Shown here: positions 7,934 through 17,030 of the stretch, piece by piece
Numbering within the stretch: the stretch's first letter is position 1
Layout: the number at the start of each line of letters is the position of its first letter
Source of the DNA: Trebonia sp036276115
GTDB taxonomy: Bacteria; Actinomycetota; Actinomycetes; Streptosporangiales; Streptosporangiaceae
Assembly: GCA_036276115.1 (NCBI GenBank)
Contig: DATBEM010000207.1
Span: forward strand, 1 to 64,000
DNA length: 64,000 nt
Direction: 5' to 3'
The notes under the pieces: generated by a model
What the model was told of the DNA's origin: nothing
Databases searched by the model: none
Seen by the model: the letters and a program-made list of their open reading frames with translations, nothing else
Translations under genes and position numbers: made by a program

Positions 7934-8785
7934 ATGAGGCTCCACGTCGGCTGCGCGATGTGGAGCCACGCGCCCTGGCAGGGCCGCTACCTGCCGCCGT
8001 CGCTGCCGCCGGGCGAGCGATTGCGCGCCTACGCGACCTGGTGCAACGCGGTCGAGGGGAACACGACCTTCTACGCGGTGCCCGCCCTCGCCACCGTCCG
8101 CACCTGGGCGGCGCAGGCCGGCCCGGACTTCCGCTTCATCCTGAAGCTGCCCAGGGCCGTGACCCACGAGCGCCGCCTGGTGGACGTGGCCGGGCCGATG
8201 CGCGCCTTCCTCGACGCGATCGAGCCGCTCGGGCCGCGCGCCCATGCCCTGTGGGCGCAGCTGCCGCCGTCGTTCGGGCCCGACGGCACCCCGGCGCTGG
8301 CCGCGTTCCTGCGGCGGGTGCCGCGCGGGTACCGGTGCTGCGTGGAGGTCCGGCACCCGGCGTTCTTCGCCGACCCAGCCGCGGGCGCGCTCCTGGAGCG
8401 GGCGCTGGCCCCGGTGGACGGCGAGTGGGCCACGTTCGACACGACCGCGCTGTTCGACGGGCCGCCGGCCAGCGACGCCGAGCGGGAGGCGCAGGCGAAG
8501 AAGCCGCGGCTGCCCCGCCGCGCCCGCGCCCTGACCGGCTCCCCGGTCGTCCGCTACATCGGCCGCGACGACCCGGCCCGCACCGCCGCCGGGTGGCAGC
8601 CGTGGGCCGAGGCGGTCGCCGGGTGGCTGCGCGAGGGCCGCTCCCCGACCGTGTTCATCCACACCCCCGACAACGCCGACGCGCCCGCCCTCGCCCGCCA
8701 GTTCCACGCCGCCGTCCGCGAGCGGGTCCCGGGCCTGGACCCGCTGCCCGAGCCCGCCCCGGCCGGGCAGCCGACCCTGTTCTGA
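7934..8785 (+). CDS. DUF72 (YecE-like) family protein
   Basis: 283 residues with the DUF72 TIM-barrel pattern: VGCAMWSH near the start, VEGNTTFYAVP, FILKLPRAVTHERRL, AFLDAIEPLGPR, WAQLPPSF, EVRHPAFF and a C-terminal FIHTPDNADAPALARQF. Function is not established for the family. ATG start. The insert around residue 180 (EREAQAKKPRLPRRARA) is longer and more basic than usual. It is transcribed alone, with about 115 bp upstream and 284 bp downstream free of genes. Confidence 0.85.
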   Translation: MRLHVGCAMWSHAPWQGRYLPPSLPPGERLRAYATWCNAVEGNTTFYAVPALATVRTWAAQAGPDFRFILKLPRAVTHERRLVDVAGPMRAFLDAIEPLGPRAHALWAQLPPSFGPDGTPALAAFLRRVPRGYRCCVEVRHPAFFADPAAGALLERALAPVDGEWATFDTTALFDGPPASDAEREAQAKKPRLPRRARALTGSPVVRYIGRDDPARTAAGWQPWAEAVAGWLREGRSPTVFIHTPDNADAPALARQFHAAVRERVPGLDPLPEPAPAGQPTLF

Positions 8786-9069
8786 CGCCCTGTCCTGGCG
8801 ACGCTGCCCGGAGCCCGGCCAGGGCCCTGGCGGGGGCGCGCCGGCAGGCGGCGGCGATGGCCGACGTGCCCGGCCGGGCCGCCGAGGTCGCCGATGACGA
8901 GCGCGGCCGGAAGGTCACCCGGCCACGGCTCGCAGCGGCACCCTGCCCGCGCTACGGCGGCGGTGCGGGAACGGTGCGGCGGCGGGCGGGCACGCGGCCC
9001 GCGCGGCGCTACAATACGACCGGCATGGCCGATACGGGCGGATAAGCATTTAAAGGACGTGATCTCATC

Positions 9070-9909
9070 ATGGCGGGCGAGCTCACCGGGCAGGACCTGG
9101 GCTGGACGCACGCGGACCCGGACTACCTGCCGCCGGAGATCGACGTCACCAAGCCGAGCATCGCCCGCGTCTACGACGCGCGGCTGGGCGGCAAGGACAA
9201 CTTCGCCGCCGACCGGGCGGTGGCGGCCGAGGTGAACAAGGTCTTCCCCGACGGCGGCAAGGCGGCCCGCAGCAACCGCGCCCTGCTGGGGCGGGCCGTG
9301 CGGTACATGGCGCTGGCGGGCATCACCCAGTTCCTCGACCTCGGCTCGGGCCTGCCGACCGCGCAGAACACCCACCAGATCGCCCAGGCGGTGAACCCGG
9401 CCGCCCGCGTGGTCTACGTCGACAACGACCCCATCGTCCTCGCGCACGGCCGCGCGCTGCTGGCCAACGACGTGTCCACCACCGTCGTGACCGCCGACCT
9501 GCGCGACCCCGACGCGATCCTGGGCAGGCCCGAGATCGCCGGGTTCCTCGACTTCACCCAGCCGACCGGCCTGATCCTCAACGCCGTGGTGCACCACGTG
9601 CTGGACGAGGAGGGCCCGTACGCGATCCTCGGCCGCTACAAGGAGCTGCTGGCGCCCGGCAGCTACCTGCTGCTCACCCACTTCTCCAACTACACCGAGG
9701 CCGCCCGCGGGCTGGAGCACGTGCTGCTGAAGGCGCTCGGCCGGGGGCAGCTGCGCGACCGCGACGAGATCACCCGGTTCTTCGACGGCTTCGACCTGGT
9801 GCCGCCGGGGGTCGTCCACCTGGTGCAGTGGCAGCCGGAGGAGCCGCTGCGGGAGCCGCTGGGCATCAGTGACGTGCTGTACCTCGGGGGCCTTGCCCGC
9901 AAGCCCTGA
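9070..9909 (+). CDS. DUF574-family SAM-dependent methyltransferase (1)
   Basis: 279 residues. It has the hallmark N-terminus of the actinobacterial DUF574 (SAV_2177-like) methyltransferases (KPSIARVYDARLGGKDNFAADR). A SAM-binding FLDLGSGLPT, an acidic strand end VVYVDNDPIVLAHGRALL and the post-motif NAVVHHVLDEEG follow. The family is highly expanded in actinomycetes, often next to regulators, and its substrates are mostly unknown. AAAGGACG before the ATG serves as RBS. The gene converges on the Lrp-type regulator, whose frame stays open across this whole gene on the other strand. A second paralogue lies at 49.4 kb. Confidence 0.9.
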   Translation: MAGELTGQDLGWTHADPDYLPPEIDVTKPSIARVYDARLGGKDNFAADRAVAAEVNKVFPDGGKAARSNRALLGRAVRYMALAGITQFLDLGSGLPTAQNTHQIAQAVNPAARVVYVDNDPIVLAHGRALLANDVSTTVVTADLRDPDAILGRPEIAGFLDFTQPTGLILNAVVHHVLDEEGPYAILGRYKELLAPGSYLLLTHFSNYTEAARGLEHVLLKALGRGQLRDRDEITRFFDGFDLVPPGVVHLVQWQPEEPLREPLGISDVLYLGGLARKP

Positions 9910-9954
9910 TAAGGCGTCCCGGTCCGGGGGCGGCGGGCCCGCGCTGGGGGTGGC

Positions 9955-10377
9955 CTCCTCGAAGATCAGCACCGTCTGGGTCGAGCGGACCTCGGGGATG
10001 TCCTGCAGCCGCGTCAGCACGACGTCGCGCAGGAACGCGGCGTCGCGGGCGCGCACGCGCAGCAGGATGTCGTGCTCGCCGGACACCAGCGCCACGTGGT
10101 CGACCTCGGGCATGCGCAGCAGGTGGCCGCGGACCGACTTCCAGGACCGCTGGGCGATGTCCAGGTACACGTAGGCCGACAGGGCGTAGCCGTAGCGGAC
10201 GGGGTCGATCAGCGCCGCGTACCCCGTGATCACGCCGTCGCGCTCGAGCCGGGCGACCCGCGCGTACGCGCTCGCCCGCGAGATGTGCACCAGGTCGGCG
10301 AGCGCGCGCATGGACATGCGGCCGTCAGCGCGCAGTGCCTCGACGATCTGCCGGTCGGTGTCGTCGATGGCGGCCAT
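9955..10377 (-). CDS. Lrp/AsnC-family regulator, probably of the bkd operon
   Basis: The conserved part is about 141 residues: a winged HTH (IDDTDRQIVEALRADGRMSMRALADLVHISRASAYARVARLERDGVITGY) followed by a RAM/AsnC ligand domain (EVDHVALVSGEHDILLRVRARD). It lies divergent from bkdABC, as BkdR-type regulators do. The frame has no stop at the usual length. It remains open to 8554, antisense to the entire DUF574 gene (631 codons from 10449). The 3' boundary given is the end of the conserved domain, not a stop codon. Either a small indel in the nearby C-rich runs removed the stop or the extension is real. In-frame ATGs at 10377 and 10419 both overlap CATATG repeats, so the start is uncertain. 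Confidence 0.7.
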
Positions 10378-10428
10378 ATGTCCACCGGGGCCGCCCGCCG
10401 GAAGGTCGCTGGTAGTCATATGGCCACC
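10375..10428. promoter_or_regulatory. Direct repeats at the regulator's alternative starts
   Basis: CATATGTCCACC (10375-10386) and CATATGGCCACC (10417-10428) are 42 bp apart, about four helical turns. Each overlaps one in-frame ATG of the Lrp-type gene, close to the divergent bkd promoter. They are candidate autoregulatory Lrp sites, or simply a duplicated initiation region. Confidence 0.4.
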
Positions 10429-10533
10429 ATAGCGCGCTGGATTCAGCACTATGTCTTGCGATGAGCGTCGATACTAGAAATTCGTCCACCAAAGGGGCAG
10501 GCTCTTAAGAAAGATCCCTTGAAGGGGGCAGCC

Positions 10534-11697
10534 GTGACGACTCTCGCCCACCCCGCCGTGCCCGGCCCGGGCGCGCCCAGTCCCGGCGAGGCGGCGGCCG
10601 GCGGCGGCCTCCTGCCGAGCGCGGCGCCGCTGCAGCTGATCGATCCCGGCGGCCGGCCCGGCGGCAACCCCGGGCCCCTGCGCCTGCCCGGGGCCGCGGT
10701 GCTGTCGGCGCTGCACCGCGCCATGGTGCTCGGGCGCCGGTTCGACGCCCAGGCGACCGCCCTGACCCGGCAGGGCCGGCTCGCGGTCTACCCATCCTCC
10801 CATGGCCAGGACGCCTGCCAGGTAGGGCCGGTCCTGGCGCTGCGCGACCAGGACTGGCTGTTCCCGACCTACCGTGACTCGGTCGCGATCCTCACCCGCG
10901 GCGTGCCCGCGCGGGAGACGCTGACGCTGCTGCGGGGCGACTGGCACTGCGGCTACGATCCGCACGAGTACCGGGTCGCGCCGCAGTGCACCCCGCTGGC
11001 GACCAACACCCCGCACGCGGTCGGCCTCGCCCACGCGGCCCGGCTCCGCCACCTGGACCAGGTCGCGCTCGTCCTGCTCGGGGACGGGGCCACCAGCGAG
11101 GGCGACACCCACGAGGCGCTCAACTTCGCCGCCGTGTGGCAGGCACCGGTGGTCTTCCTGGTGCAGAACAACGGGTACGCGATCAGCGTGCCGCTGGCCA
11201 AGCAGACCGCGGCCCCGAGCCTGGCCGCCAAGGGGATCGGCTACGGCATCCCGGCCCTGCTGGTCGACGGCAACGACGCCGCCGCCGTGTACGCGGCGGT
11301 ACGGGAGGCGGCCGGGCGGGCCGCCGCCGGGGACGGCCCGACGCTGATCGAGGCGGTCACCTACCGGATCGAGGCGCACACCAACGCCGACGACGCCACC
11401 CGCTACCAGCCCAGCGCGGAGGTGAGCGCGTGGCTGGAGCGCGACCCGATCGCGCGCCTGGCGGCCTACCTCCGGGCGGCCGGGCTGCTGGACGACGCGG
11501 CGTCGCAGCGCCTGGCGGCCGAGGCCGAGCAGCTCGCCAGCGACGTCCGGGCGCAAATGAACGCCGAGGTGCGAGCCAACCCGGCCGACCTCTTCGATCA
11601 TGTCTACGCGGCCCCGACCCCGGCCCTGGAGCGGCAGCGGGCAGCCCTGCTGGCGGAACTGAAAGAGCAGGCCGAGCTGGCGGAGGCCGCCCCGTGA
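10534..11697 (+). CDS. bkdA: Branched-chain 2-oxoacid dehydrogenase E1 alpha
   Basis: 387 residues. Thiamine-diphosphate E1 alpha with the TPP motif GDGATSEGD...NFAAVWQAPVVFLVQNN. It also has YPSSHGQDACQVG and the TYRIEAHTNADDATRY phosphorylation-loop region. The GTG at 10534 was chosen over the upstream TTG (10519) because GAAGGGGG is well spaced before it. It decarboxylates branched-chain 2-oxoacids together with E1 beta; such complexes make branched acyl-CoA primers for iso/anteiso fatty acids and catabolise Val, Leu and Ile. The stop overlaps the E1 beta start (GTGA). A pyruvate substrate cannot be excluded, but the divergent Lrp-type regulator favours BCKDH. Confidence 0.9.
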   Translation: MTTLAHPAVPGPGAPSPGEAAAGGGLLPSAAPLQLIDPGGRPGGNPGPLRLPGAAVLSALHRAMVLGRRFDAQATALTRQGRLAVYPSSHGQDACQVGPVLALRDQDWLFPTYRDSVAILTRGVPARETLTLLRGDWHCGYDPHEYRVAPQCTPLATNTPHAVGLAHAARLRHLDQVALVLLGDGATSEGDTHEALNFAAVWQAPVVFLVQNNGYAISVPLAKQTAAPSLAAKGIGYGIPALLVDGNDAAAVYAAVREAAGRAAAGDGPTLIEAVTYRIEAHTNADDATRYQPSAEVSAWLERDPIARLAAYLRAAGLLDDAASQRLAAEAEQLASDVRAQMNAEVRANPADLFDHVYAAPTPALERQRAALLAELKEQAELAEAAP

Positions 11698-12752
11698 CCA
11701 GCACCCTGCCCGCTAGCGCCCCGTCAGCTGGCCCCTCGCCGGCCAGCACCGCCGCGGCCGGCCCGGCCCCGGTGACGATGGCGGCCGCCCTCAACCAGGC
11801 CCTGGCCGACAGCCTCGCCGCCGACGAGCGGGTGGTCGTGTTCGGCGAGGACGTTGGCCCCCTGGGCGGGGTGTTCCGGGTCACCGACGGGCTGGCCGCC
11901 CGGTTCGGGGACCAGCGCGTCTTCGACACGCCGCTGGCCGAGTCGGCGATCGTCGGGACCGCCATCGGCATGGCGATGAACGGCCTCGTCCCGGTGGTCG
12001 AGATGCAGTTCGACGCGTTCGCCTACCCCGCCTTCGAGCAGGTCACCAGCCACCTCGCCAAGCTCCGCAACCGCACCCGGGGCAAGGTCGCGCTGCCGGT
12101 CGTCATCCGGGTCCCGTTCGGCGGCGGCATCGGCGGGGTCGAGCACCACTGCGACTCCTCCGAGGCCTACTACGTGCACACGCCCGGCCTGCGGGTGGTG
12201 GCGCCGGGGACCCCGGCCGACGCCTACCGGCTGCTGCGCCAGTCGATCGACTGCCCCGACCCGGTCGTGTTCCTGGAGCCCAAGCGGCGCTACTGGTCGA
12301 AGGAGGCCGCCGCCCTGACGGCGGCGGGGCCGGCGATCGACCGGGCGGTGGTGCGGCGGCCGGGCCGCGACGTCACCCTCATCGCCTACGGCCCGATGGT
12401 CGCCACCGCGCTGGAGGCGGCGGCGGCCGCCGCCGCCGAGGAGGACTGGGACGTCGAGGTGGTGGACCTGCGCTCGCTGTCGCCGTTCGATGACGAGACG
12501 GTGACCGCGTCGGTGCGCCGTACCGGCCGGGCCGTCGTCGTGCACGAGGCGTCCGGTTTCGCCGGCTACGGCGCCGAGGTCGCCGCCCGGCTGACCGAGC
12601 AGTGCTTCCACTACCTGGAGGCCCCGGTCCTGCGGGTCACCGGCCTGGACGTGCCCTACCCGCCGCCGCACCTGGAGCAGTTCCACCTGCCCAGCGTCGA
12701 CCGGATCCTGGACGCGATCGCCCGGCTGCAGTGGGAGGACGGCGATGCCTGA
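11694..12752 (+). CDS. bkdB: Branched-chain 2-oxoacid dehydrogenase E1 beta
   Basis: 352 residues from the overlapping GTG; an internal ATG at 11779 is a possible alternative, because the first 28 residues are an Ala/Ser/Pro-rich tail. Features: VVVFGEDVGPLGGVFRVTDGL, FDTPLAESAIVGTAIGMA, VEMQFDAFAYPAFEQ, GGGIGGVEHHCDSSEAYYVHTPG, and the C-terminal transketolase domain with VVHEASGFAGYGAEVAA. It forms the alpha2beta2 E1 heterotetramer with the upstream gene product. Eight bases overlap with the E2 gene. Confidence 0.92.
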   Translation: MTSTLPASAPSAGPSPASTAAAGPAPVTMAAALNQALADSLAADERVVVFGEDVGPLGGVFRVTDGLAARFGDQRVFDTPLAESAIVGTAIGMAMNGLVPVVEMQFDAFAYPAFEQVTSHLAKLRNRTRGKVALPVVIRVPFGGGIGGVEHHCDSSEAYYVHTPGLRVVAPGTPADAYRLLRQSIDCPDPVVFLEPKRRYWSKEAAALTAAGPAIDRAVVRRPGRDVTLIAYGPMVATALEAAAAAAAEEDWDVEVVDLRSLSPFDDETVTASVRRTGRAVVVHEASGFAGYGAEVAARLTEQCFHYLEAPVLRVTGLDVPYPPPHLEQFHLPSVDRILDAIARLQWEDGDA

Positions 12753-14301
12753 CTTCCTGCTCCCCGACCTGGGCGAGGGGCTGACGGAGGCCGAGGTCAT
12801 CGCCTGGCGCGTCCGGCCCGGCGACCACGTCGCCATCGACCAGGTGATCGCCGAGGTGGAGACGGCCAAGGCGGTCGTCGAGGTCCCGGTCCCCTACGCC
12901 GGCACGGTCGCCCGGCTGCACGCCGAGCCGGGCACCGTCGTCAGCGTCGGCCAGCCCCTGGTCACGATCACCGCCGAGGAGCCGGCCACGGGCCTGCGCG
13001 AGCCCGGGGTCGTCGTGCCCGGGCCGGCGGCGGCCAGCGAGGCGGCAGGCGGCGAGGCGGCGGGCGCGGACCCGAGCGGCAGCGTCCTGATCGGCTACGG
13101 GACGACGGCGGCGCCCGCCCGCGCCCGGCGCCACCGCCGCCGCGCCCTGGCCGGGGCGCCCGCCGGCCCTCCCCCGCCCGACCCCGCGCCCGCAGTGCCG
13201 GCTGACTCGGTGCCGGCTGACTCGGTGCCGGCTAGCTCAGCGCCGGCCAACCCCGCGGGCGCGGCTGGCGGCGGGCCGACTGGCCCAGCGCAGGCTGACT
13301 CGCTCCCGGCCGCCCCGGGGCCGGGCCGCCCGGGCCGGCTGGCGGTGGTCTCCCCGCTGGTGCGCAAGGAAGCCCGGGACGCCGGCCTCGACCTGGCCAG
13401 CCTGACCGGGACCGGCCCCGACGGCCTGGTGCGCCGCCAGGACGTCCGCCGCGCCATCGCCGCGCGGGACGCGGGCCCGGCGACGGCCCCCATTCCCCAT
13501 AGCGGCACCGCCCCCGGTAACGGCACCGCCCCCGTTAGCGGCACCGCCCCCGGTAACGGCACTCCCCCCGGCAACGACGCTGCCCCCGATGCCGGCACGG
13601 CCGGCGGCGGCGCGGGCGAGCGGCGCGTGCCGCTGCGGGGCGCGCGGCGGGTGGCGGCCGAGAAGCTGTCGCGCTCGCGCCGGGAGATCCCCGAGGCCAC
13701 CGTCTGGGTCGACGCGGACGCCACCGCCCTGGTCGAGACGCGGGCGGCCCTGAACGCGGCCGATCCCGCCCGGCCGGTCAGCCTGCTGGCCCTGCTCGCC
13801 CGGTTCGCGCTGGCGGGCCTGCGGCGCTTCCCCGAGCTCAACGCGCGCATCGAGGGCGACGAGATCGTCCTGCCGGGGCGGGTCAACCTTGGCTTCGCCG
13901 CGCAGACCGCGCACGGCCTGGTCGTGCCGGTCGTGCCCGACGCGCACCGGCTGGCCACCCGGGACCTGTCGGCGCAGCTGGCGCAGCGGGCGGTGGCGGC
14001 CCGCGAGCGGCGCCTGGCCCCGGCCGACCTGGCCGGCGGCACGTTCACGGTGAACAACTACGGGATGTTCGGCGTTGACGGCTCGGCCGCGATCATCAAC
14101 TACCCGGAGGTCGCCATCTTGGGCATGGGCCGCGTCATCGACCGCCCCTGGGTGGTGGGGGGCGGCCTCGCCGTGCGGAAGGTCACCGAGCTGACCCTGG
14201 CCTTCGACCACCGGGCGTGCGACGGCGGCACGGCCGGCGGGTTCCTGCGCTACGTCGCCGACTGCATCGAGTCGCCCGCGACCGCCATCGGCGACATGTG
14301 A
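12745..14301 (+). CDS. bkdC: 2-Oxoacid dehydrogenase E2 acyltransferase
   Basis: 518 residues. One N-terminal lipoyl domain carries the lipoylated Lys42 in EVETAKAVVEV. A long Ala/Pro linker follows, with repeated PADSVPADSVPASS and GTAPGNGTAP units. Then comes a peripheral subunit-binding domain (VSPLVRKEARDAGLDLASLTGTGPDGLVRRQDV) and a catalytic domain ending in DHRACDGGTAGGFLR (HxxxDG active site). It transfers the acyl group from E1 to CoA. No lipoamide dehydrogenase gene follows, so E3 must be shared from elsewhere. It is the last gene of the three-gene operon. Confidence 0.92.
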   Translation: MPDFLLPDLGEGLTEAEVIAWRVRPGDHVAIDQVIAEVETAKAVVEVPVPYAGTVARLHAEPGTVVSVGQPLVTITAEEPATGLREPGVVVPGPAAASEAAGGEAAGADPSGSVLIGYGTTAAPARARRHRRRALAGAPAGPPPPDPAPAVPADSVPADSVPASSAPANPAGAAGGGPTGPAQADSLPAAPGPGRPGRLAVVSPLVRKEARDAGLDLASLTGTGPDGLVRRQDVRRAIAARDAGPATAPIPHSGTAPGNGTAPVSGTAPGNGTPPGNDAAPDAGTAGGGAGERRVPLRGARRVAAEKLSRSRREIPEATVWVDADATALVETRAALNAADPARPVSLLALLARFALAGLRRFPELNARIEGDEIVLPGRVNLGFAAQTAHGLVVPVVPDAHRLATRDLSAQLAQRAVAARERRLAPADLAGGTFTVNNYGMFGVDGSAAIINYPEVAILGMGRVIDRPWVVGGGLAVRKVTELTLAFDHRACDGGTAGGFLRYVADCIESPATAIGDM

Positions 14302-14333
14302 CCGGCCGCCTCGCGGCTGGCGGGGCCGGGCCG

Positions 14334-14906
14334 CTACCGGTGGCGCGGGGCGAGGACGGCCGCCACGCCCGGGTCCGGTAGCAGGTAGGGCAGCGCCAGC
14401 AGGACGCCGCCGGGGTCGGTCATGCGGCCGTCCAGGGCGAGCCGCACCAGCTCGGCCGGGGTGACCTCGTGGACGGCGACGAACTCAGTCGGGTCGAGGC
14501 GCTGCTCCGCGCGCCGCTCGCAGCCGGTGGCGAGGAAGTAGTTGCGGGTCCCGCCGGAGTAGGCGTCGTAGCGCATCGCGCCGAGGAACGTCAGCTCGGC
14601 GGCCGCGTAGCCGGTCTCCTCGGCCAGCTCGCGGGCCGCGGCGTCGGCCAGTTCCTCCCCCGGGTCGACGCCGCCGCCGGGCAGCTCCATCATCAGCCGG
14701 CCCGGCCCGGGCCGGTACTGCTCGGCCAGCACCACCGTCTGGCGGGGAGTGAGGGCGACGCAGGCGGCCGCCCGGCTCTGGGCGTCGCCGATGATGGTGA
14801 ACACGGCCCGGGACCCGTCCGGCATCCGGTAGGACTGCTCGGTGACCGGCCGCCGCCCGACTCGCTCCTTGTGCTCCTGGCCCGTCTGCTCCCACGCGAT
14901 GCTCAC
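14334..14906 (-). CDS. NUDIX hydrolase, ADP-ribose pyrophosphatase-like
   Basis: 190 residues with a complete Nudix box (GGGVDPGEELADAAARELAEETGY) around residues 77-100, preceded by MMELPGG, the arrangement of ADP-ribose/ADP-sugar pyrophosphatases. Substrate is not determined. It ends 33 bp from the convergent bkd E2 gene, and 58 bp separate its start from the end of the upstream minus-strand condensation-domain gene. Confidence 0.82.
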   Translation of the reverse strand: MSIAWEQTGQEHKERVGRRPVTEQSYRMPDGSRAVFTIIGDAQSRAAACVALTPRQTVVLAEQYRPGPGRLMMELPGGGVDPGEELADAAARELAEETGYAAAELTFLGAMRYDAYSGGTRNYFLATGCERRAEQRLDPTEFVAVHEVTPAELVRLALDGRMTDPGGVLLALPYLLPDPGVAAVLAPRHR

Positions 14907-14964
14907 CCGGCCATGCTACGGCGCGGCCGCCGGCGGCCGTTCAGGGCAGGCACCCGTGCTCCGC

Positions 14965-16812
14965 TCAGCACGCGGCGGCACCGCGACCGGGGCCGGCCGC
15001 CAGGGGCGGCGGCCAGGCGGCGGGGCCGGCCGGGTCGGCCGGCGCGGCCGGGCAGATGACGTAGTAGCGCGGGGTGATGGCCGTCGGGTGGCCCGCCAGG
15101 GCGGCCAGGCAGCGCGCGTGCGCCTGCTGCGGGGTGCGGATGCCGCCGGTGGCGGCCAGGTAGGCGACCAGCGGGCGGTCGGCGGCGGCGGCGAAGACGC
15201 GGCCCGTGGCCGGGGCGACCGCCTCGTCGAGCAGGCGCTGCACGTCGGCCACGTCCACCCAGCAGTGATCGACCAGGATCCGCCCGGCCGGCTGGGCGAG
15301 GGGCGCCAGCCTGGTGACCTCCGGCATCCGGCTGGCGGGCACGTCGCCCCGCCCGGCGGTCACCAGGAGGCGCTCGGCCGCCAGCAGCAGCGACTCGGCC
15401 TCGGCCCGGGGCAGCAGGCCGTCGTCGCCGCACCACAGGTCCAGCCGCAGGCAGCCGTCGACCTGGCCCAGGGTGAAGCGGATCGGCGACTCGTTGGGCG
15501 GCATGGGGCGCCAGCGCAACGTGGTCCGGGCGAGGGCGGCGGCGGCCTCCTCGGGCGCGACGCTGACGCCCGCGGTGAGCGCGGACCATGACTCGGGCAG
15601 GAGGCTGTTGAAGAACGGGTCGTAGTTGAGGCGCAGCCCCCGCTCGCGGGCGATCACCCGGTCCCCGGCGTCGCGCCGGGCGGCGTCGTAGCGGCCCTGC
15701 CGGCTCGCCTCCAGCGCCCGCAGCCAGGTGTGGCGGACCAGCTCGTCCAGGCTCCGGCCGTCGGTCTCGATGGTGGCCATGGATCCCTGGGCGAGGGTGC
15801 CGACGTAGTTGGCCAGGTGGGGCTCGAACCGGTCGCTGGATGACATGGGGAGCACCAGCTCCCCGTAGCCGGCCCGGCGGGCGACCACCGCGCAGAGGGC
15901 GGCCAGCACGACGCTGGACCGGCTCGCCCGGGTGCGGGCCGCGACGTGGCGGACGGCCATCGCGGCGGCCGGCGATGAGAGCTCCACCGCCAGTGACTGC
16001 CCGCTGGGCCGGGCGCCGGGCAGCGCGTACAGGCAGTGGGGGATCCGCCACGCCTGCTCGCGCACGTAGGCCAGGGCCGCCTGGGCCTTGGCCCGCTCGG
16101 CTGGCGTCGTCTCCAGCTCGGCCTGGTCGAGCGGCTGGTGGCCCGGTGGTCCCAGCGGCCGCCCCCCGGGCGGGGCGAGCAGGGCGGCGAAGTCGCGCTT
16201 GAGGAGCTCGATCGCGGCCTGGTCGGCGGCCAGGTGCGAGAACGCGGCCGCGCACGCGATGACCTGATCGCCCCCGGCGGGCGCGATGGCCACCACGACC
16301 CGCATCGCGCGCTGCTGCGGGTCCGGTGACTCGCGCAGCCAGCGCAGGAGCGCCTCGGCCACTGCGGGGCGGTCCTCCGGCCCCCACTGCCCCTCGCCCA
16401 GGGAGCACACCTCCAGCGGCTGGACGCCGGAGGCGGCCACGTGCTGGCGGGGCTGCCCAGGGGGCCGGTAGGTCGTGCGCAGGCCCTCGTGCCGGGCGAC
16501 CAGGGCCGCGATGGCGCCGGCCGCGTCGGCCAGGGTCACCGGGCCGGCCGGCCCCGCCGCCGGGACCGGGAGCTCGGCGCACAGGAGGGCGTACAAGTGG
16601 CTGGGCATCTCGCTCAGCCACATGTGAATGTTGAGCTGCCCCATGGTGAGGGGCCCCTCGCCCGCCCGCTCGCCCGTGAACTCGACCGGGACCGGTGGCA
16701 CCGGGACGAGCCGCACGCGGCGCCGGTGGCGCGGGGCCGGCACTGGATCTTGCCCCGGCTGCGCACCCCCGTGGGTGACAAGATCGAGCGCCGGCGACTC
16801 CATGCCCCACAC
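14965..16812 (-). CDS. Stand-alone condensation-domain protein
   Basis: 615 residues resembling an NRPS condensation (CoA-dependent acyltransferase) domain with an extra C-terminal region. Visible features: the N-terminal MGQLNIHMWLSEMP, HEGLRTTYRPPGQPRQHV, and the active-site region FSHLAADQAAIELL. The last is SHxxxDQ in place of HHxxxDG: the second (catalytic) His and the Asp are kept, while the first His and the Gly are not. A DFAALL helix and a later LPMSSSDRFEPHLANYVGTL (bridge region) follow. No adenylation or carrier domain is nearby. It may catalyse amide or ester bond formation in trans or be non-catalytic. Start codon ATG/MWGMES region; an internal start is possible. Confidence 0.75.
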   Translation of the reverse strand: MWGMESPALDLVTHGGAQPGQDPVPAPRHRRRVRLVPVPPVPVEFTGERAGEGPLTMGQLNIHMWLSEMPSHLYALLCAELPVPAAGPAGPVTLADAAGAIAALVARHEGLRTTYRPPGQPRQHVAASGVQPLEVCSLGEGQWGPEDRPAVAEALLRWLRESPDPQQRAMRVVVAIAPAGGDQVIACAAAFSHLAADQAAIELLKRDFAALLAPPGGRPLGPPGHQPLDQAELETTPAERAKAQAALAYVREQAWRIPHCLYALPGARPSGQSLAVELSSPAAAMAVRHVAARTRASRSSVVLAALCAVVARRAGYGELVLPMSSSDRFEPHLANYVGTLAQGSMATIETDGRSLDELVRHTWLRALEASRQGRYDAARRDAGDRVIARERGLRLNYDPFFNSLLPESWSALTAGVSVAPEEAAAALARTTLRWRPMPPNESPIRFTLGQVDGCLRLDLWCGDDGLLPRAEAESLLLAAERLLVTAGRGDVPASRMPEVTRLAPLAQPAGRILVDHCWVDVADVQRLLDEAVAPATGRVFAAAADRPLVAYLAATGGIRTPQQAHARCLAALAGHPTAITPRYYVICPAAPADPAGPAAWPPPLAAGPGRGAAAC

Positions 16813-17030
16813 GGTACGGGCCTGCTCAGATCACCGTCATATCCTATGGTGCGAACTTCTTGCGTCTCTAATCATGCGATATGCGCCGATCCGGGCATCG
16901 CCGCGGGCGCGTGCATGTGCCACGGAATCGCCAGCGGGCGATCAGGCTCGCGATTTACTGCGGCTCCTGATAATCACCGGCGCCGCGGAGGTTATCGCTT
17001 CACGGGGGTAATCGCCACGCTTCCCGCGCC

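Noticed and set aside
16856..16880. ACTTCTTGC followed by CTAATCATG, loosely like a motif copy
   Set aside because: Only the first part matches. The core GTTATC is missing, and the region is an AT-rich promoter patch.
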